A stretch of DNA of 43,242 bases, from assembly GCA_949292375.1 (NCBI GenBank), contig CASEZG010000010.1, forward strand, positions 1-43,242, given 5' to 3'. Below are positions 1 through 8,841 of this stretch, in pieces; position 1 is the first letter of the stretch; every line of letters starts with the position of its first letter. Made by a program: the position numbers and the translations under genes. The notes beneath the pieces were generated by a model, which worked only from the letters and a program-made list of their open reading frames with translations, had not been told where the DNA came from and searched no databases. This DNA comes from an uncultured Pseudomonadota bacterium. GTDB lineage: Bacteria; Pseudomonadota; Alphaproteobacteria; RF32; CAG-239.

Positions 1-1
1 A

Positions 2-871
2 TATGAGTCTTGCGCTTGTAAAGCAGAATACCAGTATGATGCTTATAACTGTACTTATCCGCAATCAACATCAGGTGACGAATGCGGCGGAAAATATACT
101 GAATGTATTTGCCCTGAAGGTGTTGATGAAGGCGAGTTTGGTTGTGAAGAATATTATCCCTATCCTTGTGATAGCATTTGTAAAATAGCTTATTCTGATA
201 ACTGCCGCAACAGAACCGCTGTATTGCCGGAATGTTATACCGGATTTGATTGTCAATATTTTGATGATTGTCCTTCTAAAGTAAGTTCTTGGACTTGCGC
301 GCCGGGATATACGGGGGTGGGAGGAGGTTGTGTACCCTGTTCGACCGTTACGGCTGTGACTGTTCCGACTAATGCAACCTGTTCTCTATATTTGCCTGCA
401 TGTGATAAATGTGTTGATTGGAGTTGTATGTCTGGATATAAAAAATCTGGCAATAGCTGTCTTACTCCTTGTGATACCGTAACTGCGGTTATTTCTTACT
501 GTCCGTCTAACGCTATTTGTACTTATTACTCAGAGTGCTCTTCTAAAATTAAATCTTGGAGCTGTAAGTCTGGATATAAAAAATCTGGCAATAGCTGCGT
601 CAGTAATGATCCTTGTGCAGATAGAACTGCGGTTCTTTCTTATTGTCCAAATAATGCAACCTGTAGTTATTATTCTGATTGCCCATCTAAAATTAGTGGG
701 TGGAGTTGTAATACTGGTTATTCCGCTTCCCGTGGTACGTGTGTTGCGTTCTGTCCATCAAGCTGTGCCAACAGGTATAGACAAGGGACGGTTTGTTACT
801 ATGCTTGTATTTCGGAATGTCCAAAAACTGGTAGTACGAGCGTTTATGTTCAAGGTCAGAATTGTAAATAA
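2..871 (+). CDS. Cysteine-rich repeat protein, 5' end cut by the window edge
   Basis: The reading frame is open from base 2 and stops with TAA at 869-871, giving 289 visible residues; the true start lies outside the window. I do not recognise a named family. The visible part holds about four units of roughly 45 residues with the pattern C-x3-TAV, a C-x5-C pair, a Lys and W-x-C, then C-x2-GY and a closing Cys. Dense, evenly spaced cysteines suggest small disulfide-bonded modules, so an exported or surface protein is inferred, but the signal peptide is not in view. A 29-bp stretch is identical at 431-459 and 569-597, which points to recent unit duplication. The last 35 or so residues break the repeat pattern. 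Starting at the internal ATG at 224 would miss about 74 upstream codons that share the cysteine-rich composition. Confidence 0.8.
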   Translation, partial: YESCACKAEYQYDAYNCTYPQSTSGDECGGKYTECICPEGVDEGEFGCEEYYPYPCDSICKIAYSDNCRNRTAVLPECYTGFDCQYFDDCPSKVSSWTCAPGYTGVGGGCVPCSTVTAVTVPTNATCSLYLPACDKCVDWSCMSGYKKSGNSCLTPCDTVTAVISYCPSNAICTYYSECSSKIKSWSCKSGYKKSGNSCVSNDPCADRTAVLSYCPNNATCSYYSDCPSKISGWSCNTGYSASRGTCVAFCPSSCANRYRQGTVCYYACISECPKTGSTSVYVQGQNCK

Positions 872-913
872 TATGATATATCATATGTAAGGTCAAAATT
901 GGCAGTTTTTGGT

Positions 914-948
914 AAGCAAAAGCCTCCGTATTATGGAGGCTTTTGCTT
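914..948. terminator. Bidirectional terminator between convergent genes
   Basis: A perfect 14-bp inverted repeat (914-927 with 935-948) has a 7-nt loop and A/T-rich flanks. It lies between the stop of the cysteine-rich gene and the stop of nagB, so it can end transcription from both sides. Confidence 0.85.
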
Positions 949-951
949 TGT

Positions 952-1755
952 TTATTTCACGTTGACGAAGTTACTTTGTTCAATATCTTTGAAATATTTT
1001 ACAGTGTCTGCCTTGAGTTCTTTTGTGGCTTCATCATCGCAAACGATGATAGCGTGCTGATGCATTTGTAAAATGCTGATGGTCCACATATGATTAATAC
1101 TTCCTTCAATGGCATGGTGCAAAGCTCTGGCTTTGTTGGTTCCGGTTGCCAGAATCATAACTTCTTCGGCATCACAAATTGTACCGACTCCAACGGTTAA
1201 GGCAGTTCTCGGTACTTGATTGATGTCGTTGTCAAAGAAGCGAGAGTTTGCCTGAATGGTCTCTGTGGTTAGGGTTTTGACTCTTGTGCGAGATGTTAGT
1301 GAAGACCCTGGTTCATTGAAGGCTATGTGGCCGTCAGAACCTACGCCGCCCAAGAATAATTTAATACCGCCGCAGGCTTTTATTTTTTCTTCATATTCGC
1401 GACATTCTTTGGCGTAGTCTTTGGTCATGCCGTTTAGCATGTTAACATTTTCTTTTTTGATGTTGATATGCTTAAAAAAGTTTTCCCACATAAAATAATG
1501 ATAGCTTTGCGGGTGGTTCTCATCTAAGCCAATATATTCATCCATATTAAATGTAATAACATTTTCAAAAGAGAGTTTGCCGGCTTTGTGGAGCTTTATC
1601 AGTTCTTTATAGGTTCCGAGCGGAGTTGAGCCGGTTGGTAAGCCAAGAACAAAAGGTTTGTCGGCCGTTGGGCGAAAGCCGTTTATTTTGTAAGCAATAT
1701 AATTTGCTGCCCAAACGGAGCATTTGTCGTAGTCTGGTCTGATTATAACGCGCAT
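952..1755 (-). CDS. nagB: Glucosamine-6-phosphate deaminase
   Basis: NagB converts glucosamine-6-phosphate to fructose-6-phosphate and ammonia, the last step of cytoplasmic amino-sugar catabolism. The 267-residue product matches the usual family length (about 266). It carries the N-terminal sugar-phosphate-binding motif GLPTGSTP, the segment FNMDEYIGL with the catalytic Asp, [17 protein letters not shown], and a C-terminal region with the paired His of HQHA. The ATG start overlaps the 3' end of nagA by 13 bp and has an AAGGAG ribosome site about 7 nt upstream inside nagA, so the two are probably translationally coupled. A strong hairpin follows the stop. The identification is firm. Confidence 0.95.
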   Translation of the reverse strand: MRVIIRPDYDKCSVWAANYIAYKINGFRPTADKPFVLGLPTGSTPLGTYKELIKLHKAGKLSFENVITFNMDEYIGLDENHPQSYHYFMWENFFKHINIKKENVNMLNGMTKDYAKECREYEEKIKACGGIKLFLGGVGSDGHIAFNEPGSSLTSRTRVKTLTTETIQANSRFFDNDINQVPRTALTVGVGTICDAEEVMILATGTNKARALHHAIEGSINHMWTISILQMHQHAIIVCDDEATKELKADTVKYFKDIEQSNFVNVK

Positions 1756-2927
1756 AGCTTTTCTCCTTCTTTGAAAAATTCGCCTTTGACGATGGTATAT
1801 TGCGGGTTGAGGTCTTGGTCTAAAACAACCAAATCGGCATCATAGCCGGGGGCGATGAGCCCTAAATGTTCTTGTCTCATAATGTTTGCCGGATTGGTGG
1901 AAGCCATTTGGATGGCTTGGTCTAAGTTAATTCCGAAAGAAACCAGATTTTTGACACCATCGCTCATGGTCAGAGCTGAGCCAGCAATGACATTGTCTGA
2001 TTTACGGTAAAAACAGCCATCAAGGTATACTTCTTCGCCGTTTGCCATTAATGGCAGTTCTTTTTGTTTGGTGGGCTTGAGCGAATCCGTTACCAAAACA
2101 AGTTTGTCTATCGGTTTGCATCTGAGTAAAAATTTAATCAGGTTCGGGTTGATATGAATGCCGTCCGCAATAATTTCACAGGAGATTTCAGGATGTATAA
2201 AGACAGCACCGACAGCGTTCGGGTCTCGGTGATGCATGCGGCTCATCGCATTAAACAAATGGGTTACGTGCAAAATGCGTACCTGCATGCCCTCGACCAT
2301 TTGATTATAATTAGCATTGGTATGGCCGGCTTGCAGGACAATGCCTTTGCCGATGCAGTATAATGAAAGTTCTCTCATGCCTTTGAGTTCCGGTGCGACA
2401 GTCATATTGACGATTTTGCCTTTTGAGGCTTTCCAGAGTTCTTCCATAAGCTCTAGGTCTACGGGGCTAATCGAATCGGGAGTTTGGACACCTAAACGCT
2501 CCGGCGAAATAAAGGGTCCTTCCAGATGCAGACCGAGAATCTTTGCGCCTTTTTCTTTGCCCATGGCGGCGGTAATCGCCTTAATGTCTTTTAGCATTTT
2601 TTCTCTCGGGGAGGAATATAAGGTCGGGATGAAGGACGTGACGCCATATTTGGTTAAAGATTCCGACATTTTCAAAATAGAATCGGTTGATTGATCGTCT
2701 GTGCCGTGTCCTTCAATGCCGTGGATATGCGTGTCGATATAACCAGGGGCGATATATGCACCTTTTAGGTCTATGAATTTGACATCATCCTTAAATTTTT
2801 TTGCGGCGAAGCGCGCTTCGTTAAATACATCTATGATTTTGTAACTTTTGATTAAAACCGCGCAATTCTTCATTACCGAGTAGCCGGTCAGGATAGTGGC
2901 ATTGTGCAGACAAATTTCCGAATTCAT
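1743..2927 (-). CDS. nagA: N-acetylglucosamine-6-phosphate deacetylase
   Basis: NagA removes the acetyl group from GlcNAc-6-phosphate and hands glucosamine-6-phosphate to NagB. The amidohydrolase-fold protein shows the metal-site motif [14 protein letters not shown], the metal-binding His of GHTNA and [16 protein letters not shown], and the catalytic Asp in VTDS. I chose the ATG at 2927 (394 residues) because it has a GAGAG ribosome site 4-5 nt upstream; a TTG five codons further up lacks one. It is the first gene of a nagA-nagB operon with a promoter candidate at 2967-2995. No GlcNAc transporter or NagC-type repressor is adjacent, but a ROK kinase at 24225 could supply GlcNAc-6-phosphate. 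Confidence 0.95.
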   Translation of the reverse strand: MNSEICLHNATILTGYSVMKNCAVLIKSYKIIDVFNEARFAAKKFKDDVKFIDLKGAYIAPGYIDTHIHGIEGHGTDDQSTDSILKMSESLTKYGVTSFIPTLYSSPREKMLKDIKAITAAMGKEKGAKILGLHLEGPFISPERLGVQTPDSISPVDLELMEELWKASKGKIVNMTVAPELKGMRELSLYCIGKGIVLQAGHTNANYNQMVEGMQVRILHVTHLFNAMSRMHHRDPNAVGAVFIHPEISCEIIADGIHINPNLIKFLLRCKPIDKLVLVTDSLKPTKQKELPLMANGEEVYLDGCFYRKSDNVIAGSALTMSDGVKNLVSFGINLDQAIQMASTNPANIMRQEHLGLIAPGYDADLVVLDQDLNPQYTIVKGEFFKEGEKLCAL

Positions 2928-2966
2928 GAATTCTCTCAACAATCAAATTTAATTAATTGTAACCAT

Positions 2967-2995
2967 ATTATGCCTTAAAGGTAAAAATTCGGCAA
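2967..2995 (-). promoter_or_regulatory. Candidate sigma-70 promoter of nagA-nagB
   Basis: On the minus strand a TTGCCG -35 box (2990-2995) is separated by exactly 17 nt from a CATAAT -10 box (2967-2972). Predicted transcription starts near 2960, about 30 nt before the nagA ATG. The call rests on spacing and box similarity only. Confidence 0.5.
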
Positions 2996-3057
2996 ACAAA
3001 ATCTGTTGAATTTTTTTTGTTTTTCTTTAGTGCGGATTGATTAATTTCTAATGTAGG

Positions 3058-3086
3058 TTGACTAATGAAATAGTGTTGTATAAAGT
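3058..3086 (+). promoter_or_regulatory. Candidate sigma-70 promoter of the DUF616-SDR gene
   Basis: A TTGACT box (3058-3063) lies 17 nt from TAAAGT (3081-3086), about 30 nt before the chosen ATG at 3117. The intergenic space is shared with the divergent nagA promoter. Confidence 0.45.
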
Positions 3087-3116
3087 TTAACAAATTTAAT
3101 TTTGGGAATATTGCAT

Positions 3117-4715
3117 ATGAAAAAGCAAGGGGTAGTTTATACTTGTTTAACAGGTAATTATGATGTGCTCAGAGAGCATAGATATATTGATAAAGATTGG
3201 GATTATGTTTGTTTTACAGATAATGAAAAATTAATAGCTCAAAAAAAGGTTGGTGTTTGGGAAATAAGGCCGTTGGTATTTTCAGGGAAAGATAATACCA
3301 GAAATAGTAGGTTCCATAAAATTAATCCGCATAAGTTATTTCCAGAATATGAGCAAAGTATTTGGTGTGATAGTAATATTGGTATTTGTAGCCCATATAT
3401 TTTTAAACAAATTGAGGAAAGAAAAGCTGATTTTTTAGTTCCAATACATTTTTGTAGAAATTGTATTTATGATGAATTTTTTGAAGTGGAAAAACTTGGA
3501 TATGATGCGAAGGATGTTATTGAAAAGCAGAAACGATTGGTAGAAAATGATGGATTTCCTAAAAATTGGGGCTTGGCGGAAACAAATATTCTTTATCGTA
3601 AACATAAACTTCCAGAGATTATTAAAGTTATGGATATGTGGTGGAGCTTTATTAGAGATTTTAGTAAGAGAGATCAATTGAGCTTTACATATGTACTTTG
3701 GAAAAATGGGTTTAATCTTGATAAATTTTTTATAAAAAATACTCGTCTTTCTTTATCTGATTTTGATGTCTATCCGCATAATCCGAAAGTTTTGATTGTT
3801 GGGGGAGCTAGTTTTATAGGTTCAGCGGTTGCGGATAGAATGTTGCAAATAGATTCTAAAGTTATAGTTATTGATGATTTTAGAGAATGTTGTGATGTTA
3901 AATTGAAAAAACAAAATGTTGCTCGGAATTGTAATAATGAAAATTATAAGTTTTATCAAGGTGATGCCTGTGATGGAAAATTGTTAGAAAGGGTTTTTGA
4001 AGAAAATAAACCCAATGTTGTTTTTTATTTTGGGAATGAAAATGAATTTACCTCAGATGTAGATAGAGTGAAGGCTGATTTTGATGGTATTTTTAATGTT
4101 TTAGAGAATATGAGAAAATTTAGGGTAAGAAAGTTAGTCTTTGGTTCATTTGTAGCTGATTATGGTAAAGTTAATGGCTGGTTTTTGAATGAAAAGCAGA
4201 ATATTTCAAAACCTTTGACGTTGGACGGAGCTATTAAATCCTCGTGTGAAATATTAATTTATTCTTATGCAAAGTCGTTTGATCTTTCTGCGATTTGTTT
4301 GCGCTTCTTTAATCTCTTAGGTCCAAACCCCTCTGAGAATTCAATCGTTGGAAAATTGTTAAATTCAGTGAAAAGTAATGAAAAGATTCGATTGCCTTTT
4401 GATATTAGAGATAAAAGAGATTTTGTTTATATTGATGATATTGTTGATGGTATTGAAAAAGCATGGAAATGTTCAACTCAATATGATATTTTTAATTTGG
4501 CGAGTGGTAAGGCTTTAAGAATTGAAAAATTGGTGAAATTAGTCGAGAAATTTTTAGGGCGGAAAATTGATGTTGAATTTCTGGCTTCTAAAACTTCTCG
4601 TATTAAAAGGAAAGTGGCTAATATATCTAAAGCTAAAAAGTATTTAGGCTATTCTCCGAAATTTTCTGTAGAAGAAGCTATTGAAAGAACAATAAAAGAA
4701 TCAGATTTTTTATGA
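3117..4715 (+). CDS. DUF616 (TOD1/MUCI70-like) glycosyltransferase-like domain fused to an SDR epimerase-like domain
   Basis: Residues about 1-215 resemble the DUF616/TOD1-MUCI70 glycosyltransferase-like family: YTCLTGNYD, then YVCFTDN, a conserved Arg-rich SR-KI-PH-LFPEYE stretch and SIWCDSNI. Residues about 224-532 are an NAD-dependent epimerase/dehydratase-type SDR: a GGASFIG dinucleotide loop (229-235), LRFFNLLGP, and RDFVYIDDIVDGI. The SDR YxxxK site reads DGAIK (Asp at about 370), and the position of the usual catalytic Ser, four before the Tyr of VADYG, is Phe, so this half may not be catalytic. Start: ATG at 3117 with GGGA upstream, in preference to a TTG at 3102. Arginines are mostly AGA and the gene is notably AT-rich, unlike the rfb genes, which suggests acquisition by transfer. 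It sits before O-acetylation genes, so a surface-glycan role is inferred. Confidence 0.75.
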   Translation: MKKQGVVYTCLTGNYDVLREHRYIDKDWDYVCFTDNEKLIAQKKVGVWEIRPLVFSGKDNTRNSRFHKINPHKLFPEYEQSIWCDSNIGICSPYIFKQIEERKADFLVPIHFCRNCIYDEFFEVEKLGYDAKDVIEKQKRLVENDGFPKNWGLAETNILYRKHKLPEIIKVMDMWWSFIRDFSKRDQLSFTYVLWKNGFNLDKFFIKNTRLSLSDFDVYPHNPKVLIVGGASFIGSAVADRMLQIDSKVIVIDDFRECCDVKLKKQNVARNCNNENYKFYQGDACDGKLLERVFEENKPNVVFYFGNENEFTSDVDRVKADFDGIFNVLENMRKFRVRKLVFGSFVADYGKVNGWFLNEKQNISKPLTLDGAIKSSCEILIYSYAKSFDLSAICLRFFNLLGPNPSENSIVGKLLNSVKSNEKIRLPFDIRDKRDFVYIDDIVDGIEKAWKCSTQYDIFNLASGKALRIEKLVKLVEKFLGRKIDVEFLASKTSRIKRKVANISKAKKYLGYSPKFSVEEAIERTIKESDFL

Positions 4716-4722
4716 GGTGAAT

Positions 4723-5664
4723 ATGAAATTAAAAAATGTATGGCGCAGAGTGTGGGCTCCGAAAGTTTTTAATCAGGGATATTTGCCGGAGTTTGACGGG
4801 CATCAGATATATTTTGTGGAGATGGGAAATCCTAACGGAACACCTGTGCTCGTTTTTCACGGTGGACCCGGCGGCGGAATGAATTTGCGCTATGCTCTTC
4901 CTTTTGACCGAAAAAAATACAGAGTGATTTTGTTTGACCAAAGAGGTTGCGGAAAATCTCTTCCTTTGGGCGAAATGAAAAATAATAATACCGAAGCTTT
5001 GATTGATGATGCCATAAGACTTTTAGATTATTTGAATATTGATGATAAGGTTATTCTTCGCGGTGCTTCTTGGGGATCTACTCTGGCTTTGCTTTTTGCT
5101 GAAAAATATCCTGATAAGGTGGCAAAAATTTTGGTTTCGCAAATCTATTTGGCTGATGAAATCGGGCAAAAGTGGAATGTGGAAACCAGCCGCTTGTTTT
5201 ATCCTGATATTTGGGAAAAAATTGAAAAGGAAGTTAAAAACGGTGAGCCGGTGTTGGAATATTATGCTGATTTGATTAATTCGGATGATGTCTTGAAACA
5301 AGTTAAAGCCGCTAATTTGGCCGGAAGTTATGAACGTTGTTTGGGGGCGGTTAATCCAAAGCTCGGTTATAAGGAATTGGCTCCGGAAGATTTGGCTGAA
5401 ATCAGGATATCTTTGACTTATTTGAGCAAACACTATTTCCTAGCAGAGAATCAGATTGCAAAAAATGCTCAAAAAATTGCCCATATTCCGATGCTGATGA
5501 TTCATAATCGTTTGGATATGGTTTGTCCGATACAATCGGCTTATAATCTACACAAAAAGCTTCCGAAATCAAAACTTGTTATTGTGCCGGGGAGAGGGCA
5601 TTTCGGACCTCAGCTTAATGAAGCCGTTTATCAAGAAATAAAGGCTTATTTGCGTGATATCTAG
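4723..5664 (+). CDS. pip: Prolyl aminopeptidase (S33 alpha/beta hydrolase)
   Basis: This enzyme releases N-terminal proline from peptides in the cytoplasm. The 313-residue protein has the family's length and hallmarks: the oxyanion-hole motif HGGPGGG (about 46-52), FDQRGCGKS, the nucleophile elbow GASWGS (Ser about 116, where the family usually has GGSWGS), the acid in NRLDMVCP and the His in GRGHFGPQ near the C-terminus. The ATG at 4723 follows a GAGGTG ribosome site; the in-frame GTG at 4717 lies inside that site and is unlikely. It begins 7 nt after the DUF616-SDR stop and so is probably co-transcribed with it, although no functional link is obvious. Confidence 0.9.
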   Translation: MKLKNVWRRVWAPKVFNQGYLPEFDGHQIYFVEMGNPNGTPVLVFHGGPGGGMNLRYALPFDRKKYRVILFDQRGCGKSLPLGEMKNNNTEALIDDAIRLLDYLNIDDKVILRGASWGSTLALLFAEKYPDKVAKILVSQIYLADEIGQKWNVETSRLFYPDIWEKIEKEVKNGEPVLEYYADLINSDDVLKQVKAANLAGSYERCLGAVNPKLGYKELAPEDLAEIRISLTYLSKHYFLAENQIAKNAQKIAHIPMLMIHNRLDMVCPIQSAYNLHKKLPKSKLVIVPGRGHFGPQLNEAVYQEIKAYLRDI

Positions 5665-5695
5665 GTGTATTGTTCACATCTGATGGAATGTGTGG

Positions 5696-5724
5696 TTGAC
5701 AAGAGATGGGTTTCTATCTACCTT
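5696..5724 (+). promoter_or_regulatory. Weak candidate promoter of the first acyltransferase pair
   Basis: A consensus TTGACA (5696-5701) is followed after 17 nt by TACCTT (5719-5724), upstream of the SGNH gene. The -35 box is perfect but the -10 box is poor. Confidence 0.3.
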
Positions 5725-5755
5725 GAAGAACAAAGTTAACTTGTGGAATTTTTGA

Positions 5756-7081
5756 ATGCGACGTTTAATTATAAGTATTATACTGACCCTATTGCTCACA
5801 TCATGGGGGCATCGGCTTTATCTGACCGATGTTGGTTTTGACTATAAACTTTTTATCATCATTATCACACTCTCTTATATGATTTGTTATAAGTTGGTGC
5901 AGTATTTGGCGCGGTTTAAGATTGTTGAGAATAATTCCCGCATAGACATTGTTTTTGTGGTTTGCGTGGTTGCTTTTATGTTTGTGCCGGTTTTGCATAT
6001 TAATCGTGATGAAATTTCAGTGCAAGAGAATCGGTCTTTGGCTAAATATGTTCCCCTTATTGATGATGAAACAGGACTGATTAACTATAATTTCGGTAAA
6101 GATTTTGAAAATTGGTTCAATGATCGCTTCTTTGGGCGTCGCCAATTTATTAAAAACAGCAAAACTATTGATATGCTTATTAATAATGAGCTGAAGAATT
6201 TTGATGCTATGGCCGGCAAAGAAAATTGGTTGTTCACCAAAAGGTGGAATTCTGAAGATATGTTCCGTAACAAGTATTTGTTTGATGATGAGGAACTTGC
6301 TAAAATTAAGTTTCGTTTGGAAAATTTGCAGTCTTGGTTGGCTAAGCAAAATATTAAGCTTTATTTGATGTTGGTGCCGGATAAGGAACGTGTTTATGGA
6401 GAATTTTATCCTGATGGCTATGTCAAACTTAATGAGCAAGCTAAAATTGAACAAGCCTACGAATTTTTGAAAAACGAAACGGATATTCCGGTGGTCTATC
6501 CGATTAAGGCTTTGGAGAAGGCTAAGCAGAAATATTTGGTTTATTATAAGACCGGTACGCATTGGAATCACCGCGGAGCATATGCCGCATATCTTGAAAT
6601 GATGAAAATGCTTAAAAAAGATTTTCCGACACTTAAAATTTTGAGTGAGGCTGATTTTAACATTAAGCCACAGTTTAGTGCAGATGAAGATATTGCTAAT
6701 GCTTTGGGTATTGATGCAAAATCCACTTTTCCGAAAGAAGATATGACTTATGACGTGTTTGAGCTCAAAAATCAGACAACAACGGTTAAGCATGAATTTG
6801 TTAATAAAGAGCTGCGTATCGAAACTTTTGATTTTGTGAGCAGTAATCCTCGAAATAAGTTAAGAGCAATTTTTTATGCCGACAGCCAGTTCTTGCGGAT
6901 GAATTGGTATGTGGCTGAAAGTTTCAAGGAAATGCAGCATATTTATGTCGGATACGGACGCGATTTTGATATCCCGTATATGGCCGAAGATATTGAAAAT
7001 TTTGCTCCGGATATGCTGGTTATTGCAACAGGTGAAAGATTCCTTAACCGTTTGATGAAACTTGAAGCTCCAGAAGAATAA
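5756..7081 (+). CDS. AlgX/AlgJ-like SGNH acetyltransferase, membrane-anchored (pair 1)
   Basis: Proteins of this family transfer acetyl groups onto exopolysaccharide at the periplasmic face, working with an AlgI-type MBOAT protein. Residues about 4-16, 31-50 and 64-80 are hydrophobic and predict N-terminal membrane segments. The remainder matches the AlgX/J family: ENRSLA, DFENWFNDRFFGR, GKENWLF, LMLVPDKERVYGEFYP, THWNHRGAY (about 268-276) and YADSQF with the presumed nucleophile Ser at about 377. The residue where AlgX has the catalytic Asp of its D-T-H-W motif is Gly here (GTHW), whereas the paralogue at 17938 keeps Asp. The AlgI-like gene follows after 12 nt. Confidence 0.82.
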   Translation: MRRLIISIILTLLLTSWGHRLYLTDVGFDYKLFIIIITLSYMICYKLVQYLARFKIVENNSRIDIVFVVCVVAFMFVPVLHINRDEISVQENRSLAKYVPLIDDETGLINYNFGKDFENWFNDRFFGRRQFIKNSKTIDMLINNELKNFDAMAGKENWLFTKRWNSEDMFRNKYLFDDEELAKIKFRLENLQSWLAKQNIKLYLMLVPDKERVYGEFYPDGYVKLNEQAKIEQAYEFLKNETDIPVVYPIKALEKAKQKYLVYYKTGTHWNHRGAYAAYLEMMKMLKKDFPTLKILSEADFNIKPQFSADEDIANALGIDAKSTFPKEDMTYDVFELKNQTTTVKHEFVNKELRIETFDFVSSNPRNKLRAIFYADSQFLRMNWYVAESFKEMQHIYVGYGRDFDIPYMAEDIENFAPDMLVIATGERFLNRLMKLEAPEE

Positions 7082-7093
7082 AGGAAAAAATAA

Positions 7094-8503
7094 ATGCTTT
7101 TTAGTTCTATGACATTTTTGTTTGTGTTTATGCCTATTGTTATGAGCATTTATTTGCTCTCCAAAAAAGACATCAGAAACTATGTCTTGTTGGCGGCGAG
7201 TATTATCTTTTATGCTTGGGGTGAGCCAAGATATTTGGCGATTATGATTATGACTATCGTTGTGACTTACATAGGTGCAAGGATAGTTGATAAATGTATG
7301 GATGATAAAAAACGCAAATTGGCTTTGGCTGCTACTATTTTGGTCGATTTGGGTTTTCTGATTTATTTTAAGTATTTTAATTTTATTGTTGATAACGTTA
7401 ATGCGGTTTTGCAGCTTAATCTCAACTTTATTGATGTTGTTATGCCGATTGGTATCTCTTTTTATACCTTTCAGTCCATATCTTATTTGATAGACGTTTA
7501 TCGTCGGGAAGTTGAGGCGCAGGAGGACATCAATAAATTAGCTCTTTATATTGTGTTGTTTCCGCAATTGGTGGCGGGGCCGATTGTTAAATATCATGAT
7601 GTTTGTGAACAAATCGATGACAGAAAAGTTTCTTTTTCTGATGTTTCTTTGGGCTTAAAGCGTTTTATCATCGGTTTGGCTAAAAAAGTTTTGATAGCTA
7701 ATACTTTGGCGGTGGTTGTTGATAGAATTTTTATGCAGCAGCCGGAAACTTTGGGCTTTGGTTATGCATGGCTTGGTATTGTAGCTTATCTGATACAGCT
7801 GTATTTTGATTTTTCGGGATATTCGGATATGGCTATCGGTTTGGGGCGGATGTTCGGTTTTCGGTTTTTGGAGAACTTTAATTATCCGTATATTTCCAAG
7901 TCAATTTCCGAGTTTTGGCAAAGATGGCATATCTCTTTGGCTACATGGTTTAAGCAGTATTTGTATATTCCGCTCGGAGGTAACAGAGTTTCGCCGATGC
8001 GCACCTATATAAATTTATTTGTTGTTTTTTTGGTTACGGGTGTTTGGCACGGAGCTAGTTGGACATTCGTATTGTGGGGCGTTTGGAACGGTATCTTTAT
8101 TTGCTTTGAAAAATTTGTCGGCTGGCATAAGCCCAAAATAGATGAGCATAGGTTGGCATCCGGTTTAAGGCATGTTTATGCTATGCTCGTGTTTTTATTG
8201 GGTTTGGTTATTTTCCGTTCAATTAATATAGATTATGCTTGGGATTATTTGCAGCAGATGTTTATGTTGAATCAGCCAGAAGCTGTAACAGAGGTTGATT
8301 TTGGTATCAATAACAAATTTATTTTGATGTTGGTATTGGGTATTATTTGTTCTGCGCCAATATTTAAAAATATGCTTTATGTAAAATATGAGCGTAAAGT
8401 TTTGCGCAGTATCATTAATATCTGGATTTTTATCCTTTTTTATTGGTCTACCATATCTCTTGCATCGTCAACGTATAATCCGTTTATTTATTTCCGCTTC
8501 TAG
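7094..8503 (+). CDS. AlgI-like MBOAT O-acyltransferase (pair 1)
   Basis: This polytopic inner-membrane protein of the MBOAT family is expected to pass acyl groups across the membrane to its SGNH partner for polysaccharide O-acetylation. The 469-residue sequence has the AlgI N-terminus (MLFSS-x-FLFVF), YFKYFNF, PIGISFYTFQSISY, PQLVAGPIVKY, DFSGYSDMAIGLG, NYPY, FWQRWHISL with FKQYLYIPLGGNR, and the active-site His in TGVWHGASW. A ribosome site (AAGGAA) precedes the ATG. It is closely related to the MBOAT at 16532 and shares the same final residues, NPFIYFRF. The immediately adjacent SGNH gene supports a two-component acetylation system. Confidence 0.9.
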   Translation: MLFSSMTFLFVFMPIVMSIYLLSKKDIRNYVLLAASIIFYAWGEPRYLAIMIMTIVVTYIGARIVDKCMDDKKRKLALAATILVDLGFLIYFKYFNFIVDNVNAVLQLNLNFIDVVMPIGISFYTFQSISYLIDVYRREVEAQEDINKLALYIVLFPQLVAGPIVKYHDVCEQIDDRKVSFSDVSLGLKRFIIGLAKKVLIANTLAVVVDRIFMQQPETLGFGYAWLGIVAYLIQLYFDFSGYSDMAIGLGRMFGFRFLENFNYPYISKSISEFWQRWHISLATWFKQYLYIPLGGNRVSPMRTYINLFVVFLVTGVWHGASWTFVLWGVWNGIFICFEKFVGWHKPKIDEHRLASGLRHVYAMLVFLLGLVIFRSINIDYAWDYLQQMFMLNQPEAVTEVDFGINNKFILMLVLGIICSAPIFKNMLYVKYERKVLRSIINIWIFILFYWSTISLASSTYNPFIYFRF

Positions 8504-8820
8504 GAAAATCCCGCTTAATGGGAAATTTGGGCGTCGTTGTCGGAGTTTTGAAAATTCACGTAGGTCATACTACGCTAAAATTTTCAAAATCCTAAATTCC
8601 TACAACTTTCCACATTAATCGGGATTTTCAAAAAAAGAGAATGGGAAATTTGGGTGTCGTTGTCGGAGTTTTGAAAATTCACGTAGGTCATACTACCACG
8701 TAGGTCATACTACGCTAAAATTTTCAAAATCCTAAACTCCTACAACTTTCCGCATTAATCGGGATTTTCAAAAAAAGGAGAATGGGAAATTTGGGTGTTA
8801 TCAGAAATTTGAAAACGCTG
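8504..8820. repeat. Two tandem palindromic repeat units plus a partial third
   Basis: This is the only stretch over 300 bp without a gene. Unit 1 spans 8518-8640 (123 bp), unit 2 spans 8641-8781 (141 bp), and a third copy begins at 8782 and diverges after about 16 bp. Each unit is a long imperfect palindrome: GTTGTCGGAGTTTTGAAAATT on one side mirrors the AATTTTCAAAAT and CTCCTACAAC stretches on the other, with a small inner hairpin CGTAG-GTCATA-CTACG at the tip. Unit 2 has a duplicated tip (about 17 bp). GAAAATCCCG at 8504-8513 mirrors the CGGGATTTTC that closes each unit. It could be a MITE- or REP-like element, or an elaborate terminator after the MBOAT gene. Confidence 0.8.
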
Positions 8821-8841
8821 AATTTGAGAGTGTTCCTTATG

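Noticed and set aside
6017..6793. 258-codon frame antisense to the SGNH gene
   Set aside because: It lies wholly opposite a well-supported gene, has a composition rich in Ile, Phe and Asn, and no recognisable motif.
8518..8781. CRISPR array
   Set aside because: There are only two full units, each is a palindrome over its whole length, and there are no unique spacers or cas genes.
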